Of a stretch of 64,000 bases of DNA, positions 24,889-33,506 are shown in pieces. The notes under the pieces are model-generated. The model searched no databases, was not told where the DNA came from, and saw only the letters and a list, made by a program, of their open reading frames with translations. Position numbers and translations under genes: made by a program. Numbering within the stretch: position 1 is the stretch's first letter; each line of letters opens with the position of its first letter. Source of the DNA: Acetilactobacillus jinshanensis (lineage in GTDB: Bacteria > Bacillota > Bacilli > Lactobacillales > Lactobacillaceae); the NCBI RefSeq assembly GCF_004359375.1, contig NZ_CP034726.1, positions 868,001-932,000 on the forward strand. The letters run 5' to 3'.

Positions 24889-25659
24889 TTAATGATAGGT
24901 AATACCTCCATCGACAACGTAAGACTGACCGGTTACGTAATCTGACTTGTGGCTAGCTAAGAATGAAACTAAGTTGGCAACGTCCTGAGGCTTTCCAGCT
25001 CGTTTCAATGCTGATTGATCGACGGCACGGTGTAATTCAACACCTTTGTTGACGTGGTTGGTACGGTCCATCATGAAGTCATCCTTTTCTGCCATTGGTG
25101 TCATAATGATACCTGGGCAGTAAGCGTTAACAGTGATGTGGTACTTAGCTAATTCCTTAGCGGCAACCTGAGTTAAACCTCTAACGGCGAATTTAGATGT
25201 TGAATCAGCAGCTAAGTTAACGGTACCAGTTTGGCCACAGAATGAGCCAGCATTAATAATTTTACCTGGTGTATTCTGAGCGATGAACTGGTTAGCGGCT
25301 GCCTGAATACCATAGAACGTACCCATTACGTTAACGTCCAAGACTTTCTTCATTTCTTTAGGACTAATTCTAAGTAATGGTTTGATGTATGAAACTCCGG
25401 CGTTGTTAACGAAGACGCTTAAGCCACCAAATCTTTCAACGGTGTTTTCAACAGCTCGGTTAACGTCTTCAGGCTTGGTAACATCCGCGACGAAACCTGC
25501 TGCGTCACCGTTATGATTATTTATGTAATCAACGGAGCGCTTAATCTTTTCTTTGTCTCGAGCGACGATTGAAATTGCAAAGCCATCTTCACTTAAAGTT
25601 TTGGCAATGGATTTACCGATACCTTGACTGCCACCGGTGATTAACGCAATTTTGGTCAT
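24889..25659 (-). CDS. Short-chain dehydrogenase (acetoin/diacetyl reductase-like), catalytic Tyr replaced
   Basis: 256 residues of the SDR family, closest in motif layout to acetoin/diacetyl reductase: TGGSQGIG (8-15), VNNAGVS, Ser139 in NAGSFCGQTG, and SKFAVRGLTQVAAKELA. In the YxxxK motif the Lys is present (156), but residue 152, normally the catalytic Tyr, is Asp (GAT at 25204-25206; TAT would be Tyr). Without it hydride-transfer chemistry should be severely weakened. Upstream start ATG with GAAAGGAAA. A single gene. Confidence 0.88.
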   Translation of the reverse strand: MTKIALITGGSQGIGKSIAKTLSEDGFAISIVARDKEKIKRSVDYINNHNGDAAGFVADVTKPEDVNRAVENTVERFGGLSVFVNNAGVSYIKPLLRISPKEMKKVLDVNVMGTFYGIQAAANQFIAQNTPGKIINAGSFCGQTGTVNLAADSTSKFAVRGLTQVAAKELAKYHITVNAYCPGIIMTPMAEKDDFMMDRTNHVNKGVELHRAVDQSALKRAGKPQDVANLVSFLASHKSDYVTGQSYVVDGGITYH

Positions 25660-25834
25660 GTTAGATTTCCTTTCTACCTTAATCTTTACCTACATTTACA
25701 TAATATAAAATTACGAAAGAAAAAAGGTTGTTAAAAAGGATATCTGAAGTATTTATTTCACAGGTTTTAGCACAAAAAAGAGCCAATCAAGATTAACTTG
25801 GTCGGCTCATTACCATTATTAATGTTTAGATTGA

Positions 25835-26416
25835 TTATTTTTCGTTCGCAATCTTTAACCAATATAGAATTGCCAGATTAGTCTTCATGTCACGGACCTT
25901 ACCAGAGGTCATTAACTTAAGGGCTTGTGGCATCGTGTAGTATTCAAGCTTCATGTATTCACCTAAATCACGTGGCAGATCCTTATCAACGGGTTTTAAA
26001 TCCGTGGCGTAATAGAAGTAGGTGGCTTCATCAGTGCAGCCTGGACTTCCGTATAATGCTTTGGGTGTTAACAGTTTTACGGTCTGTGGAACGACCCGAA
26101 GTTCTTCGTTCATTTCACGCATAAAAGCATGATGGGGATGATCAGCATCTCGTGGATCAAGCTTCCCAGCTGGAGTTTCTAGCGTAAATTCATTAACCGA
26201 TTGTCGCCACTGCTTTTCTAAGATTATTTGTGGTTTGCCGTCTTTTTTGGCGATGACTACACCAGCGACGTCAGGGGCGTGTAAGATCGTGTCACGACCA
26301 GCTAATCGGTTGGTGTACGGAATTTTGACAGTTTCATGTTTTAACTTCATGAACGAATTAATCGTTTTGATTGTACCGGGCTTAATAGCTCGTTCCGGTC
26401 GAAGTGCTTTCGACAT
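25835..26416 (-). CDS. Nudix hydrolase (ADP-ribose pyrophosphatase-like)
   Basis: 193 residues. The Nudix box is recognisable (ETPAGKLDPRDADHPHHAFM then REMNEELRV) with the metal-binding Glu pair, though a few residues longer than the canonical spacing. VVIAKKDGKPQIILEKQWR before it is typical of the ADP-ribose subgroup. It probably hydrolyses ADP-ribose or related nucleotides. It lies 15 bases downstream of a hypothetical gene on the same strand. Confidence 0.85.
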   Translation of the reverse strand: MSKALRPERAIKPGTIKTINSFMKLKHETVKIPYTNRLAGRDTILHAPDVAGVVIAKKDGKPQIILEKQWRQSVNEFTLETPAGKLDPRDADHPHHAFMREMNEELRVVPQTVKLLTPKALYGSPGCTDEATYFYYATDLKPVDKDLPRDLGEYMKLEYYTMPQALKLMTSGKVRDMKTNLAILYWLKIANEK

Positions 26417-26431
26417 CCAATCTTCCTTTCG

Positions 26432-26797
26432 TTATTTCTTGACCCAGGTTACGTATTCGTCAGCGCTTTTAACGTGAAAGGTGATTGCTTCACCGGTATC
26501 GTACATATGACCGATGGCTTCAGGGGTTAATTTATGCTTTAAGTCCTTGGCCATGATCATTTCAGCACCAACTTGCGGTTCGGTTGTAGTTACGATCCAA
26601 TTGTAATCAGGCTGCATCTTATTATTAATCTCTTTTAAACTGCGACTGGTGTCAGAGATTCGATATGGAATCTTGATTGCGTGATCTCGTTTTTCGATTT
26701 CTTTATCGTGCATATTTTTCAGTGATCCGGTCGTGCTTGGCATCTGAGCAATTCGACGAGCAATTTTACCGGACTGCTGAAAACCGTTGTTAGTCAT
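26432..26797 (-). CDS. Hypothetical protein
   Basis: 121 residues, soluble, mixed alpha/beta, ending HVKSADEYVTWVKK. ATG behind GAAGGAAT. It shares a transcript with the Nudix gene judging by the spacing. No family recognised. Confidence 0.7.
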   Translation of the reverse strand: MTNNGFQQSGKIARRIAQMPSTTGSLKNMHDKEIEKRDHAIKIPYRISDTSRSLKEINNKMQPDYNWIVTTTEPQVGAEMIMAKDLKHKLTPEAIGHMYDTGEAITFHVKSADEYVTWVKK

Positions 26798-27019
26798 AAA
26801 TTCTCATTCCTTCGTTAACGTTGGTAGTTACAACATTATTCTAATACTAATTAGAAAATAATTGGTAATTTTATTAATTTTCTTCGGAATTTGGGTGTGA
26901 ATGACACGTTCAAGATTAATAAAACGAAAAATATACTAAATAAACACCATGATACTTCATAAATAAACAAACATTATGTTGAATTAATATCTTAATGGTG
27001 TGTATATACGATTTATGCT

Positions 27020-27049
27020 TTGACGTAACAGGGTTAAGGTAACTATAAT
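27020..27049 (+). promoter_or_regulatory. Promoter of rel
   Basis: TTGACG (27020-27025) and TATAAT (27044-27049) separated by 18 bases, about 40 bases before the gene. Confidence 0.7.
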
Positions 27050-27087
27050 GGTGTTAAACAATAAGAAGATTAGGGAGATGAAACTTG

Positions 27088-29334
27088 ATGACCAAGCCAC
27101 GAATATGGACGCCAAAGGACGTCATGAAGAAAGCTCAGACTTACATGAGTCCTGCCGAAGTTAGCAAGGTAGAGTTAGCTTACCAATTTGCTAACAAGGC
27201 CCACAGAGGGCAGTACCGTAAGTCTGGTGATAAGTACATTTCGCATCCAACTCAAGTTGCTTACATTTTAGCGGGATTAAAGATGGATGAAGAAACGGTT
27301 TGTTCCGGCTTTCTACATGACGTTGTCCAGGATACTCCCGTGACTCTGAAACAGGTTAAGGCCAAATTTGGTGACACCATTGCTCTAATCGTTTATGGAG
27401 TTACCAAATTAGATAAAATCAAATATCATCCGCACAAGAACAAGAAACTGACGATTAATTTCCGTCGGCTCTTATTGGCAATTTGTCCAGATATTCGATC
27501 GATGATCGTTAAACTAGCGGACCGGCTGCATAATATGGAAACTCTTCGTTATTTACCAGCAGCTAAACAAAAGACGACATCACGGGAAACGTTTGACGTC
27601 TACGCGCCGTTAGCTGACCGACTCGGGATCGGTGCGATCAAGTGGCGGTTACAGGATCTGTGCCTTAAGTATCTGAAACCTGAGGCATACCATAAGATCG
27701 CCAGTCACCTGAGTTTTAAGCGTACCCAACGTAACGAGTATATTAATTCGGCAATTAAGCAGGTCCGTGGCTTCATCAAGAATCTGCATCTCCACCATCC
27801 GTTATTATATGGACGCCCGAAGCATATTTACTCGATCTACCACAAAATAACCGTTCGTCATAAGTCGTTTGACCAGATTTTTGATTTCTTGGCAATGCGT
27901 GTAATCGTCGACAAGGTCAGTCAATGTTATGCCGTTTTAAGTGCTATCGAAACCCACTGGCTACCGATGCCCGGTCGATTCAAGGATTACATTGCTAACC
28001 CCAAGCCCAATGGTTACCGTTCATTACATATCACCGTCATTGGACCTAAGAAACGGCCGTTCGAAATTCAAATCAGAACCCGTAAGATGCACCACATCGC
28101 TGAATATGGTGTTGCTGCGCACTGGGCTTATAAAGCCGGCATTAAAGGCAAGGTTCATACTAACAACAACAATTCTCAATTGAACTGGTTCAAACGCATG
28201 ATCGCCGTTCAGGAAAGCAAGGCTAATCAGCCGGTTTATAACCTGAAGAGTGATCTGTTCAGTAACCACGTCTACGTCTTTACCCCTAACGGTGATGTTC
28301 TTGAATTACCTAAGGGTGCCGGACCATTAGACGTCGCTTACCAAATTCATACCGAAGTTGGTAACCATGCCATGGGTGCGAAGGTCAATGGTAAGATCGT
28401 TCCGCTGGATTGTCATTTACATAATGGTGATACCGTTGCCATCATGACGTCGACGAAAGCAACGCCGAGCCGTGATTGGTACCGAATCATTAAGAGTCGG
28501 AACGCCAAACGTAAGATTCGTCAGTACTTCAAGCAGCATGATCATGACGAAAACGTTGCTGAAGGTCGCAACCAAGTTCTGCGCTCGCTTCGTGACCACA
28601 AGTATCCGGCTAACCTGATTAACTCGGATCAGATCGAAGAGATTGCTAACCGCCGTAACTTTAATTCAACGGAAGATTTGTTAGCTGCCGTTGGCTACGG
28701 TGCCGTGGGCGTTAACTCAATCGTGAACAACCTTGGTCGTTACGTAAAGGAACAACGGGCTAAACAGGATCGGTTGGATGAAGAAAAGCGGATTCAAAAC
28801 GCTGCTAATTCATCTAATAAGAAAGTTGTTTTATCTCAACGTCCACATCAGTTGGAACCAGCCGACACCACTAAGAAGTCGTTCCAGGGGATTGTCATCG
28901 GTGGCATTAATAACGTTCTAGTTCGATTAAGTCACTGTTGTTATCCAGTGCCTGGGGATCCAATCGTTGGGTACATTACCCATGGCAACGGGATTTCGAT
29001 TCACCGTCGTGATTGTCCGCACATCGCTGACGACAAGTCTCAGCAGCGGTTAGTGGTTGCCCATTGGTCTAACAGTAATCAAACCAGTACGTATTACGCT
29101 ACTAAGTTATCGATTGATGCTTATGATCGTGGCAACCTGGTTAAAGATATTATTCAGGTCGGCAGTGAAAAAGCTGGCCAGATTATCTCGTTCTCAGGTG
29201 GTTACGATACGCAGACTGACGTTACGATGCATCTGAAGGTCGAAGTTCATAACCTTAAACAATTGAAGGACTTAATGACCGGTCTACAAAGCATCAGTAA
29301 GGTTCGTAAAGTTACCCGTGAAATGAGTAAATAA
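27088..29334 (+). CDS. rel: RelA/SpoT (p)ppGpp synthetase/hydrolase with altered hydrolase site
   Basis: 748 residues from ATG 27088 behind AGGGAG, with all domains. The HD hydrolase domain (about 30-180) has ISHPTQV, HDVVQDT and KLADRLHNMETL. The synthetase domain has FDQIFDFLAMRVIVD, PNGYRSLHITV and FEIQIRTRKMH. Then come TGS (VYVFTPNGDVLELP), a zinc-finger-like region (LSHCCYPVPGD) and ACT (29080 onward). In the hydrolase HDxxED motif the Glu is Gln81 (CAG, 27328-27330); His53, His77, Asp78 and Asp82 remain. The pair Glu81-Asp82 is catalytic in the studied Rel of Streptococcus, so (p)ppGpp breakdown may be poor while synthesis looks intact. Confidence 0.95.
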   Translation: MTKPRIWTPKDVMKKAQTYMSPAEVSKVELAYQFANKAHRGQYRKSGDKYISHPTQVAYILAGLKMDEETVCSGFLHDVVQDTPVTLKQVKAKFGDTIALIVYGVTKLDKIKYHPHKNKKLTINFRRLLLAICPDIRSMIVKLADRLHNMETLRYLPAAKQKTTSRETFDVYAPLADRLGIGAIKWRLQDLCLKYLKPEAYHKIASHLSFKRTQRNEYINSAIKQVRGFIKNLHLHHPLLYGRPKHIYSIYHKITVRHKSFDQIFDFLAMRVIVDKVSQCYAVLSAIETHWLPMPGRFKDYIANPKPNGYRSLHITVIGPKKRPFEIQIRTRKMHHIAEYGVAAHWAYKAGIKGKVHTNNNNSQLNWFKRMIAVQESKANQPVYNLKSDLFSNHVYVFTPNGDVLELPKGAGPLDVAYQIHTEVGNHAMGAKVNGKIVPLDCHLHNGDTVAIMTSTKATPSRDWYRIIKSRNAKRKIRQYFKQHDHDENVAEGRNQVLRSLRDHKYPANLINSDQIEEIANRRNFNSTEDLLAAVGYGAVGVNSIVNNLGRYVKEQRAKQDRLDEEKRIQNAANSSNKKVVLSQRPHQLEPADTTKKSFQGIVIGGINNVLVRLSHCCYPVPGDPIVGYITHGNGISIHRRDCPHIADDKSQQRLVVAHWSNSNQTSTYYATKLSIDAYDRGNLVKDIIQVGSEKAGQIISFSGGYDTQTDVTMHLKVEVHNLKQLKDLMTGLQSISKVRKVTREMSK

Positions 29335-29362
29335 TTAGAAATTAATTCAATTAGCGTAAAAG

Positions 29363-29402
29363 AAAACGGTTCTGAATATTTAAAATTCAGAACCGTTTTT
29401 GT
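29363..29402. terminator. Bidirectional terminator
   Basis: AAAACGGTTCTGAAT pairs with ATTCAGAACCGTTTT; it serves rel and the convergent dipeptidase. Confidence 0.9.
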
Positions 29403-29419
29403 TATCAGTAAATTTAGAT

Positions 29420-30871
29420 CTATAGATTATCTCCGGATTCAAAGTGAAGATCAGATAGGTTCAAAGCCTGCTTAACTAAGCTGCCCATAACTTCTTTAGT
29501 CTGATGGGTAATCTGATCAGCAGTCTTATCAGAAGCCTTGGTTAAGAATTCGGTTAATTTCTTACCATTTAATGATTTATTCTTAACTTTGGAATCCGTG
29601 ACTTTGATACGGTGAATTGCGTGAGCCTGGCAAGCCTTTCGGTAAGTATTGATTTCATTAATAAAGTGATGATAGTGAGGTTCAACGATTACCGACAAGA
29701 TCTTGTACATCCAGTAGGCACTGCGCATGGAAACGTGATTGCCGGCAGTTGCGTAGTTTTCGGGCGTCTTAAGAATGTTGGCGTAGAATGGAACGTATGG
29801 ACTGTAAGCAAAGAAGCCCAAGGCAATCCATTCGATGGCGGCGTACTGTGGATTAATCCCGTTGCGGATCTGTAAAATGTGTGAGATCTGGTTACGATCT
29901 AAAGCAATTGAACGGAAGGTCTGTTTCTTAAGTTCGTTCTTGTGGGTGAATGGATCGTAAGGAGTCTGCTGGTAGTGAGATGACAGGAAGTATTCAACGT
30001 CGTCAACGGTCATCTTGTGTTCAGGTTTCATGATGAACGGGATGTTCTGGCTAGTTGGTTTGTCAGCTAAACCGAGCTTCTGCATTTGCTTTGGTGAGAA
30101 CAATAAGTGACCGTACCATGCACGAGGCGTGTTGTAATGAGCATCCGCTTCGGTATGAGTACCAGCGATGTTACGGAAGTTGAATTCCTTTGGGTCGGAA
30201 CTTAAGTTCAAATGATTCTTACGAACGAATTCCGGTAAATCATTGGAGAACATGTAGTTCTTAGGATCGTGAAAATCGATGTCCTGAATATTGATCTGGT
30301 TCGGGGCAATGGCGTATGAATCGTCAGGAATGCGGACGGCAACCCAGTGATGACCACCAGCGGTTTCCATGTACCAGACTTCGTTATGATCAGAAAATGC
30401 AATCCCGTTACTCTGACCGGTACCATAAGTTTCAATTAACTTACCTAAACGTTTAACGCCTTCACGGGCACTGTTGATGTAAGGTAAGACGACCGTTAAC
30501 ATGCAGCCTTCGTTGACGCTGCCGTGTTTAACGAGTGGATCACAACCTAAGAAACGCTGGTTAGAGTAGGTCGTTTCGGTCGAACTCATGGCAACGTTCT
30601 TTTCATTGATGCCGGCTTCTTCGTAGGTCGGGTGAGTAGATGGTTCACTTGGTTCAGTCGTGTAACGGTAAGCATGAACCGGAAGCGGGATTTTAGCACC
30701 CGTTTCGTGTGATACATACATATTATGGTGCTTGTCGCGAGCTGGTCGAACAATAAAACGTTTAGGGCCGACCGGGCCGTAACCATCTTCGTTACGAGCG
30801 ACAATGGTAGAGCCGTCGACGGTAGCGTCCTTACCAATTAAAATCGCGGTACAAGCTAAATCTTTTTTCAT
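29420..30871 (-). CDS. pepD: C69 family dipeptidase
   Basis: 483 residues of the PepD family, an N-terminal-nucleophile dipeptidase of lactic acid bacteria. The nucleophile is Cys7 in LACTAILIG, followed by DGSTIVARNEDGYG. Six residues would be removed to free it. GTGQSNGIAFSDHNEVWYME and SSHYQQTPYDPF are typical. It is cytoplasmic and would complete the breakdown of peptides imported by systems such as opp in this window. ATG follows AAAGGAGC. Confidence 0.92.
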   Translation of the reverse strand: MKKDLACTAILIGKDATVDGSTIVARNEDGYGPVGPKRFIVRPARDKHHNMYVSHETGAKIPLPVHAYRYTTEPSEPSTHPTYEEAGINEKNVAMSSTETTYSNQRFLGCDPLVKHGSVNEGCMLTVVLPYINSAREGVKRLGKLIETYGTGQSNGIAFSDHNEVWYMETAGGHHWVAVRIPDDSYAIAPNQINIQDIDFHDPKNYMFSNDLPEFVRKNHLNLSSDPKEFNFRNIAGTHTEADAHYNTPRAWYGHLLFSPKQMQKLGLADKPTSQNIPFIMKPEHKMTVDDVEYFLSSHYQQTPYDPFTHKNELKKQTFRSIALDRNQISHILQIRNGINPQYAAIEWIALGFFAYSPYVPFYANILKTPENYATAGNHVSMRSAYWMYKILSVIVEPHYHHFINEINTYRKACQAHAIHRIKVTDSKVKNKSLNGKKLTEFLTKASDKTADQITHQTKEVMGSLVKQALNLSDLHFESGDNL

Positions 30872-31049
30872 GGTATACGCTCCTTTAATTTATTTCGAAT
30901 TCTTAATCAAATTTGGATTGACTACTTAAATAATAGTACATAATCCCGTCGTCTTACAATTGAGAAGCGTGATTAGGTTAAGGATTTTCAGGGAATTATG
31001 TGGATTAAATAATTTATAATTAATTATTTATTATAAATAGGATAAAAAT

Positions 31050-31077
31050 AAATCCTCGTTGATTGGCGGGGATTTAA
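31050..31077 (-). terminator. Terminator of the GH3 gene
   Basis: AAATCCTCG pairs with CGGGGATTT; a T-rich run follows on the minus strand. Confidence 0.75.
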
Positions 31078-31087
31078 ATTAAATTAT

Positions 31088-32200
31088 TTAGTAGTTTAAA
31101 CCTAACTTAGCTTTCATGGTTAAAATTCTACGAACGGAAGCGTTAATCTGTTTCTTAGAAAGCTTACCGTGTTTAACAGCCCAGGTTAACTGAGGAGTGT
31201 ACTTTCTGGAACCACTCGTCATGATCATATCGTTGCCAGCTTTCATAGCTAAGAAAGCAGGTGAAACATGATGACGGTACGCATAACTAGAAATGGATTT
31301 AGCATCTAAACTATCGGTAACGATGACACCGTTGAAGTGTAAATCATTTCTTAAAAGACTGATGTCTTTACGAGATAAAGTAGCAGGAACGCCACGTTGA
31401 ACCTTGTTTAAGATGATGTTGGTGATCATTACAGAATCGACATCTTTATTGATTCCGGCTTTGAATGGTAAGAAGTCATTGCGTTTTAAATAAGCAATGG
31501 AACGGTTACTTATGACGGATGCAAAATCAGTATCTTTATTGGCGTTGCCGTAACCTGGGAAGTGCTTCAAAGTTGCGGCGACGTGCTGATGTTGAATGGC
31601 TGGAACGGCATAACTAATGTATTTGGCGGTCATCTTGGGACCCTTACCAAAAGAACGTTGGTATTGATTCATGTAGCCACTAGTGGCAACGTCAGCATCC
31701 GGGGCGTAGTTCCAGTTGATGCCTAATTTACGAAGTTTCCAAGCTGAATAACTGTAAGCTTTAGTGATTCCACGCCATCCACCACGACGATAAGCAGCAC
31801 GTGGTGACGGATAACGGCTTGGATTATAACTGAGTCGGGAAACTTCACCGCCTTCTTGATCAGTACCGATCAATAGAGAATTATGGGATGCCCGTTGCAT
31901 GCTGTAGTCAAGCCGTTTATCACGGGTGATGTTACCATTTAACAGGACTCCTCCTAATTGGTAACGACGGACTTCTTTGGCAGCTTGACTAGGATTATTG
32001 GATAGGTTGGCACCAACTATCATCTGGCTAATCTTTTGACGCCAGCTCATGTGGCTAACCTGGCGGGTGATTGTGTCCTGAACATTATCGTCATTGTTAT
32101 TTTGATCCTGGTTAGTTGAGGCACTTGCGATGGATACCGTCAGTAAAGCACCGGCAAGGCCTGTTACTAAACCGAAAGCGATTCGTTTGAATTTATTCAT
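31088..32200 (-). CDS. Secreted GH3 beta-N-acetylhexosaminidase-like protein, catalytic His replaced
   Basis: 370 residues. Signal peptide in the first 27 (GLAGALLTVSIASAS). The GH3 domain starts near 50, with GTDQEGGEV, LKHFPGYG, the nucleophile Asp296 in VIVTDSLDA, and a C-terminal GNDMIM. NagZ-type enzymes use an Asp-His dyad as acid/base after the FPGYG loop (usually DTH or DSH); here it reads DTD, so residue 225 is Asp (GAT at 31526-31528, where CAT would be His). Expected role is peptidoglycan turnover; activity is doubtful. It is divergent from the DD-carboxypeptidase gene. Confidence 0.88.
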   Translation of the reverse strand: MNKFKRIAFGLVTGLAGALLTVSIASASTNQDQNNNDDNVQDTITRQVSHMSWRQKISQMIVGANLSNNPSQAAKEVRRYQLGGVLLNGNITRDKRLDYSMQRASHNSLLIGTDQEGGEVSRLSYNPSRYPSPRAAYRRGGWRGITKAYSYSAWKLRKLGINWNYAPDADVATSGYMNQYQRSFGKGPKMTAKYISYAVPAIQHQHVAATLKHFPGYGNANKDTDFASVISNRSIAYLKRNDFLPFKAGINKDVDSVMITNIILNKVQRGVPATLSRKDISLLRNDLHFNGVIVTDSLDAKSISSYAYRHHVSPAFLAMKAGNDMIMTSGSRKYTPQLTWAVKHGKLSKKQINASVRRILTMKAKLGLNY

Positions 32201-32360
32201 GAAAAGCTCCTTAAATTGATTAGAATAATCTAGAGTTATAATAATATTTTTAACAGAATTTGTTAATATTGTAAGTAATAATATATAAATTATATTAACA
32301 AATCTAGCTTAAATTTTGTATAATTATCGTATTATTACATATTAAGAGGAGTTAATTTAA

Positions 32361-33377
32361 ATGCATCAAAATAATTGGCTACATAATGTGTCATATTATT
32401 TTAAGCACATTTTGATAGCAAGCCTTGCGTTAGCTTGTTTAATAACGGTGGGGAGTTTAGCTGGGCATCAGATTAACGCTTCAACCGTTTACAGTTATGA
32501 TAATAACCAGCAGGTTGGTAGTAACGATTTAATCAACAATCGGCATAAGCTATATTTACCACACGCTAGTGCAGCGGTCGCAATGGATGCACAAACTGGT
32601 CAGATTGTTTACCAAAAGAATGATAATCAGCGCCGTTTAATTGCGTCTACTGGTAAATTAATGACCTTATACTTAGCTGGTCGTAAGATTAACAATACGC
32701 CAGGTGCTTGGAATCAAAACGTTGCCGTTAACAATGGTCTTCGCCGGATGAGTTATGACGGTAATGATGGTGGTTACCACTTTATTAATGGTCATCATTA
32801 TAACGTTGGTAATTTAATGAAGGCTGGAATTATCGCGTCATCAAATAATGCAGCAATTGCCCTAGGCCAATGGGTTGGCTACACCAACCACCACTTCTTG
32901 TACATGGAAAATAAGCAGGATCGTTTATGGCACTTACATGATCACTTTATTTCAGCTTCCGGTCTAGAAAATGGTGATTTAAAGCCATGGGGCTATGGTG
33001 TTAAAGGATATGGTAACGCTGCCGGTAACGAAATCTCCGCTAAAGACTTAGCCGTTATCGCGTATCATATCATTAAAGACGAACCATGGTTTCTGAAGTA
33101 TTCTAAGATTAACGATATGCATGAAGATGGTCAGAATTTATATAATTACAACGAATTCTTACCAGATCGGGACTATCCATACTTAGTTAAAGGTCTCCAT
33201 GTTGATGGGTTAAAAACCGGTTGGACACCAAGAGCTGGATACTGTTTTGTTGGTACTGCCCAAATGCCTGGACATCATCGCATTATTACCGTAGTACTAC
33301 ATGATGATCATCAGTGGCATGACAGCGCTAAATTAATGCGTTATGCATATAAATATTCAAAATTACTTCGGAATTAA
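32361..33377 (+). CDS. dacA: D-alanyl-D-alanine carboxypeptidase (PBP5/6 type)
   Basis: 338 residues. Signal anchor at residues 17-37, then an S11 peptidase domain: SxxK in LIASTGKLMT (Ser96, Lys99), SxN in IASSNNAA, and KTG in VDGLKTGWT. It trims the fifth residue of peptidoglycan stem peptides outside the membrane. The usual C-terminal beta domain and membrane-anchoring helix of PBP5 are missing, so this is the short form. ATG behind AGAGGAG. Divergent from the GH3 gene, both acting on the wall. Confidence 0.9.
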   Translation: MHQNNWLHNVSYYFKHILIASLALACLITVGSLAGHQINASTVYSYDNNQQVGSNDLINNRHKLYLPHASAAVAMDAQTGQIVYQKNDNQRRLIASTGKLMTLYLAGRKINNTPGAWNQNVAVNNGLRRMSYDGNDGGYHFINGHHYNVGNLMKAGIIASSNNAAIALGQWVGYTNHHFLYMENKQDRLWHLHDHFISASGLENGDLKPWGYGVKGYGNAAGNEISAKDLAVIAYHIIKDEPWFLKYSKINDMHEDGQNLYNYNEFLPDRDYPYLVKGLHVDGLKTGWTPRAGYCFVGTAQMPGHHRIITVVLHDDHQWHDSAKLMRYAYKYSKLLRN

Positions 33378-33400
33378 ATCTTAAACGATATATAAAATTA

Positions 33401-33438
33401 AATTTCCTCGCAAAAATTAACTTTTTGCGGGGATTTTT
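33401..33438 (+). terminator. Terminator of dacA
   Basis: TTCCTCGCAAAAA pairs with TTTTTGCGGGGA, followed by TTTTT. Confidence 0.85.
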
Positions 33439-33506
33439 CTTGTACCCTGGACCTATCCCTAGTCTGAAAGGTATAATTATATCTGTTAGATAGGATGAAT
33501 GTTTAT

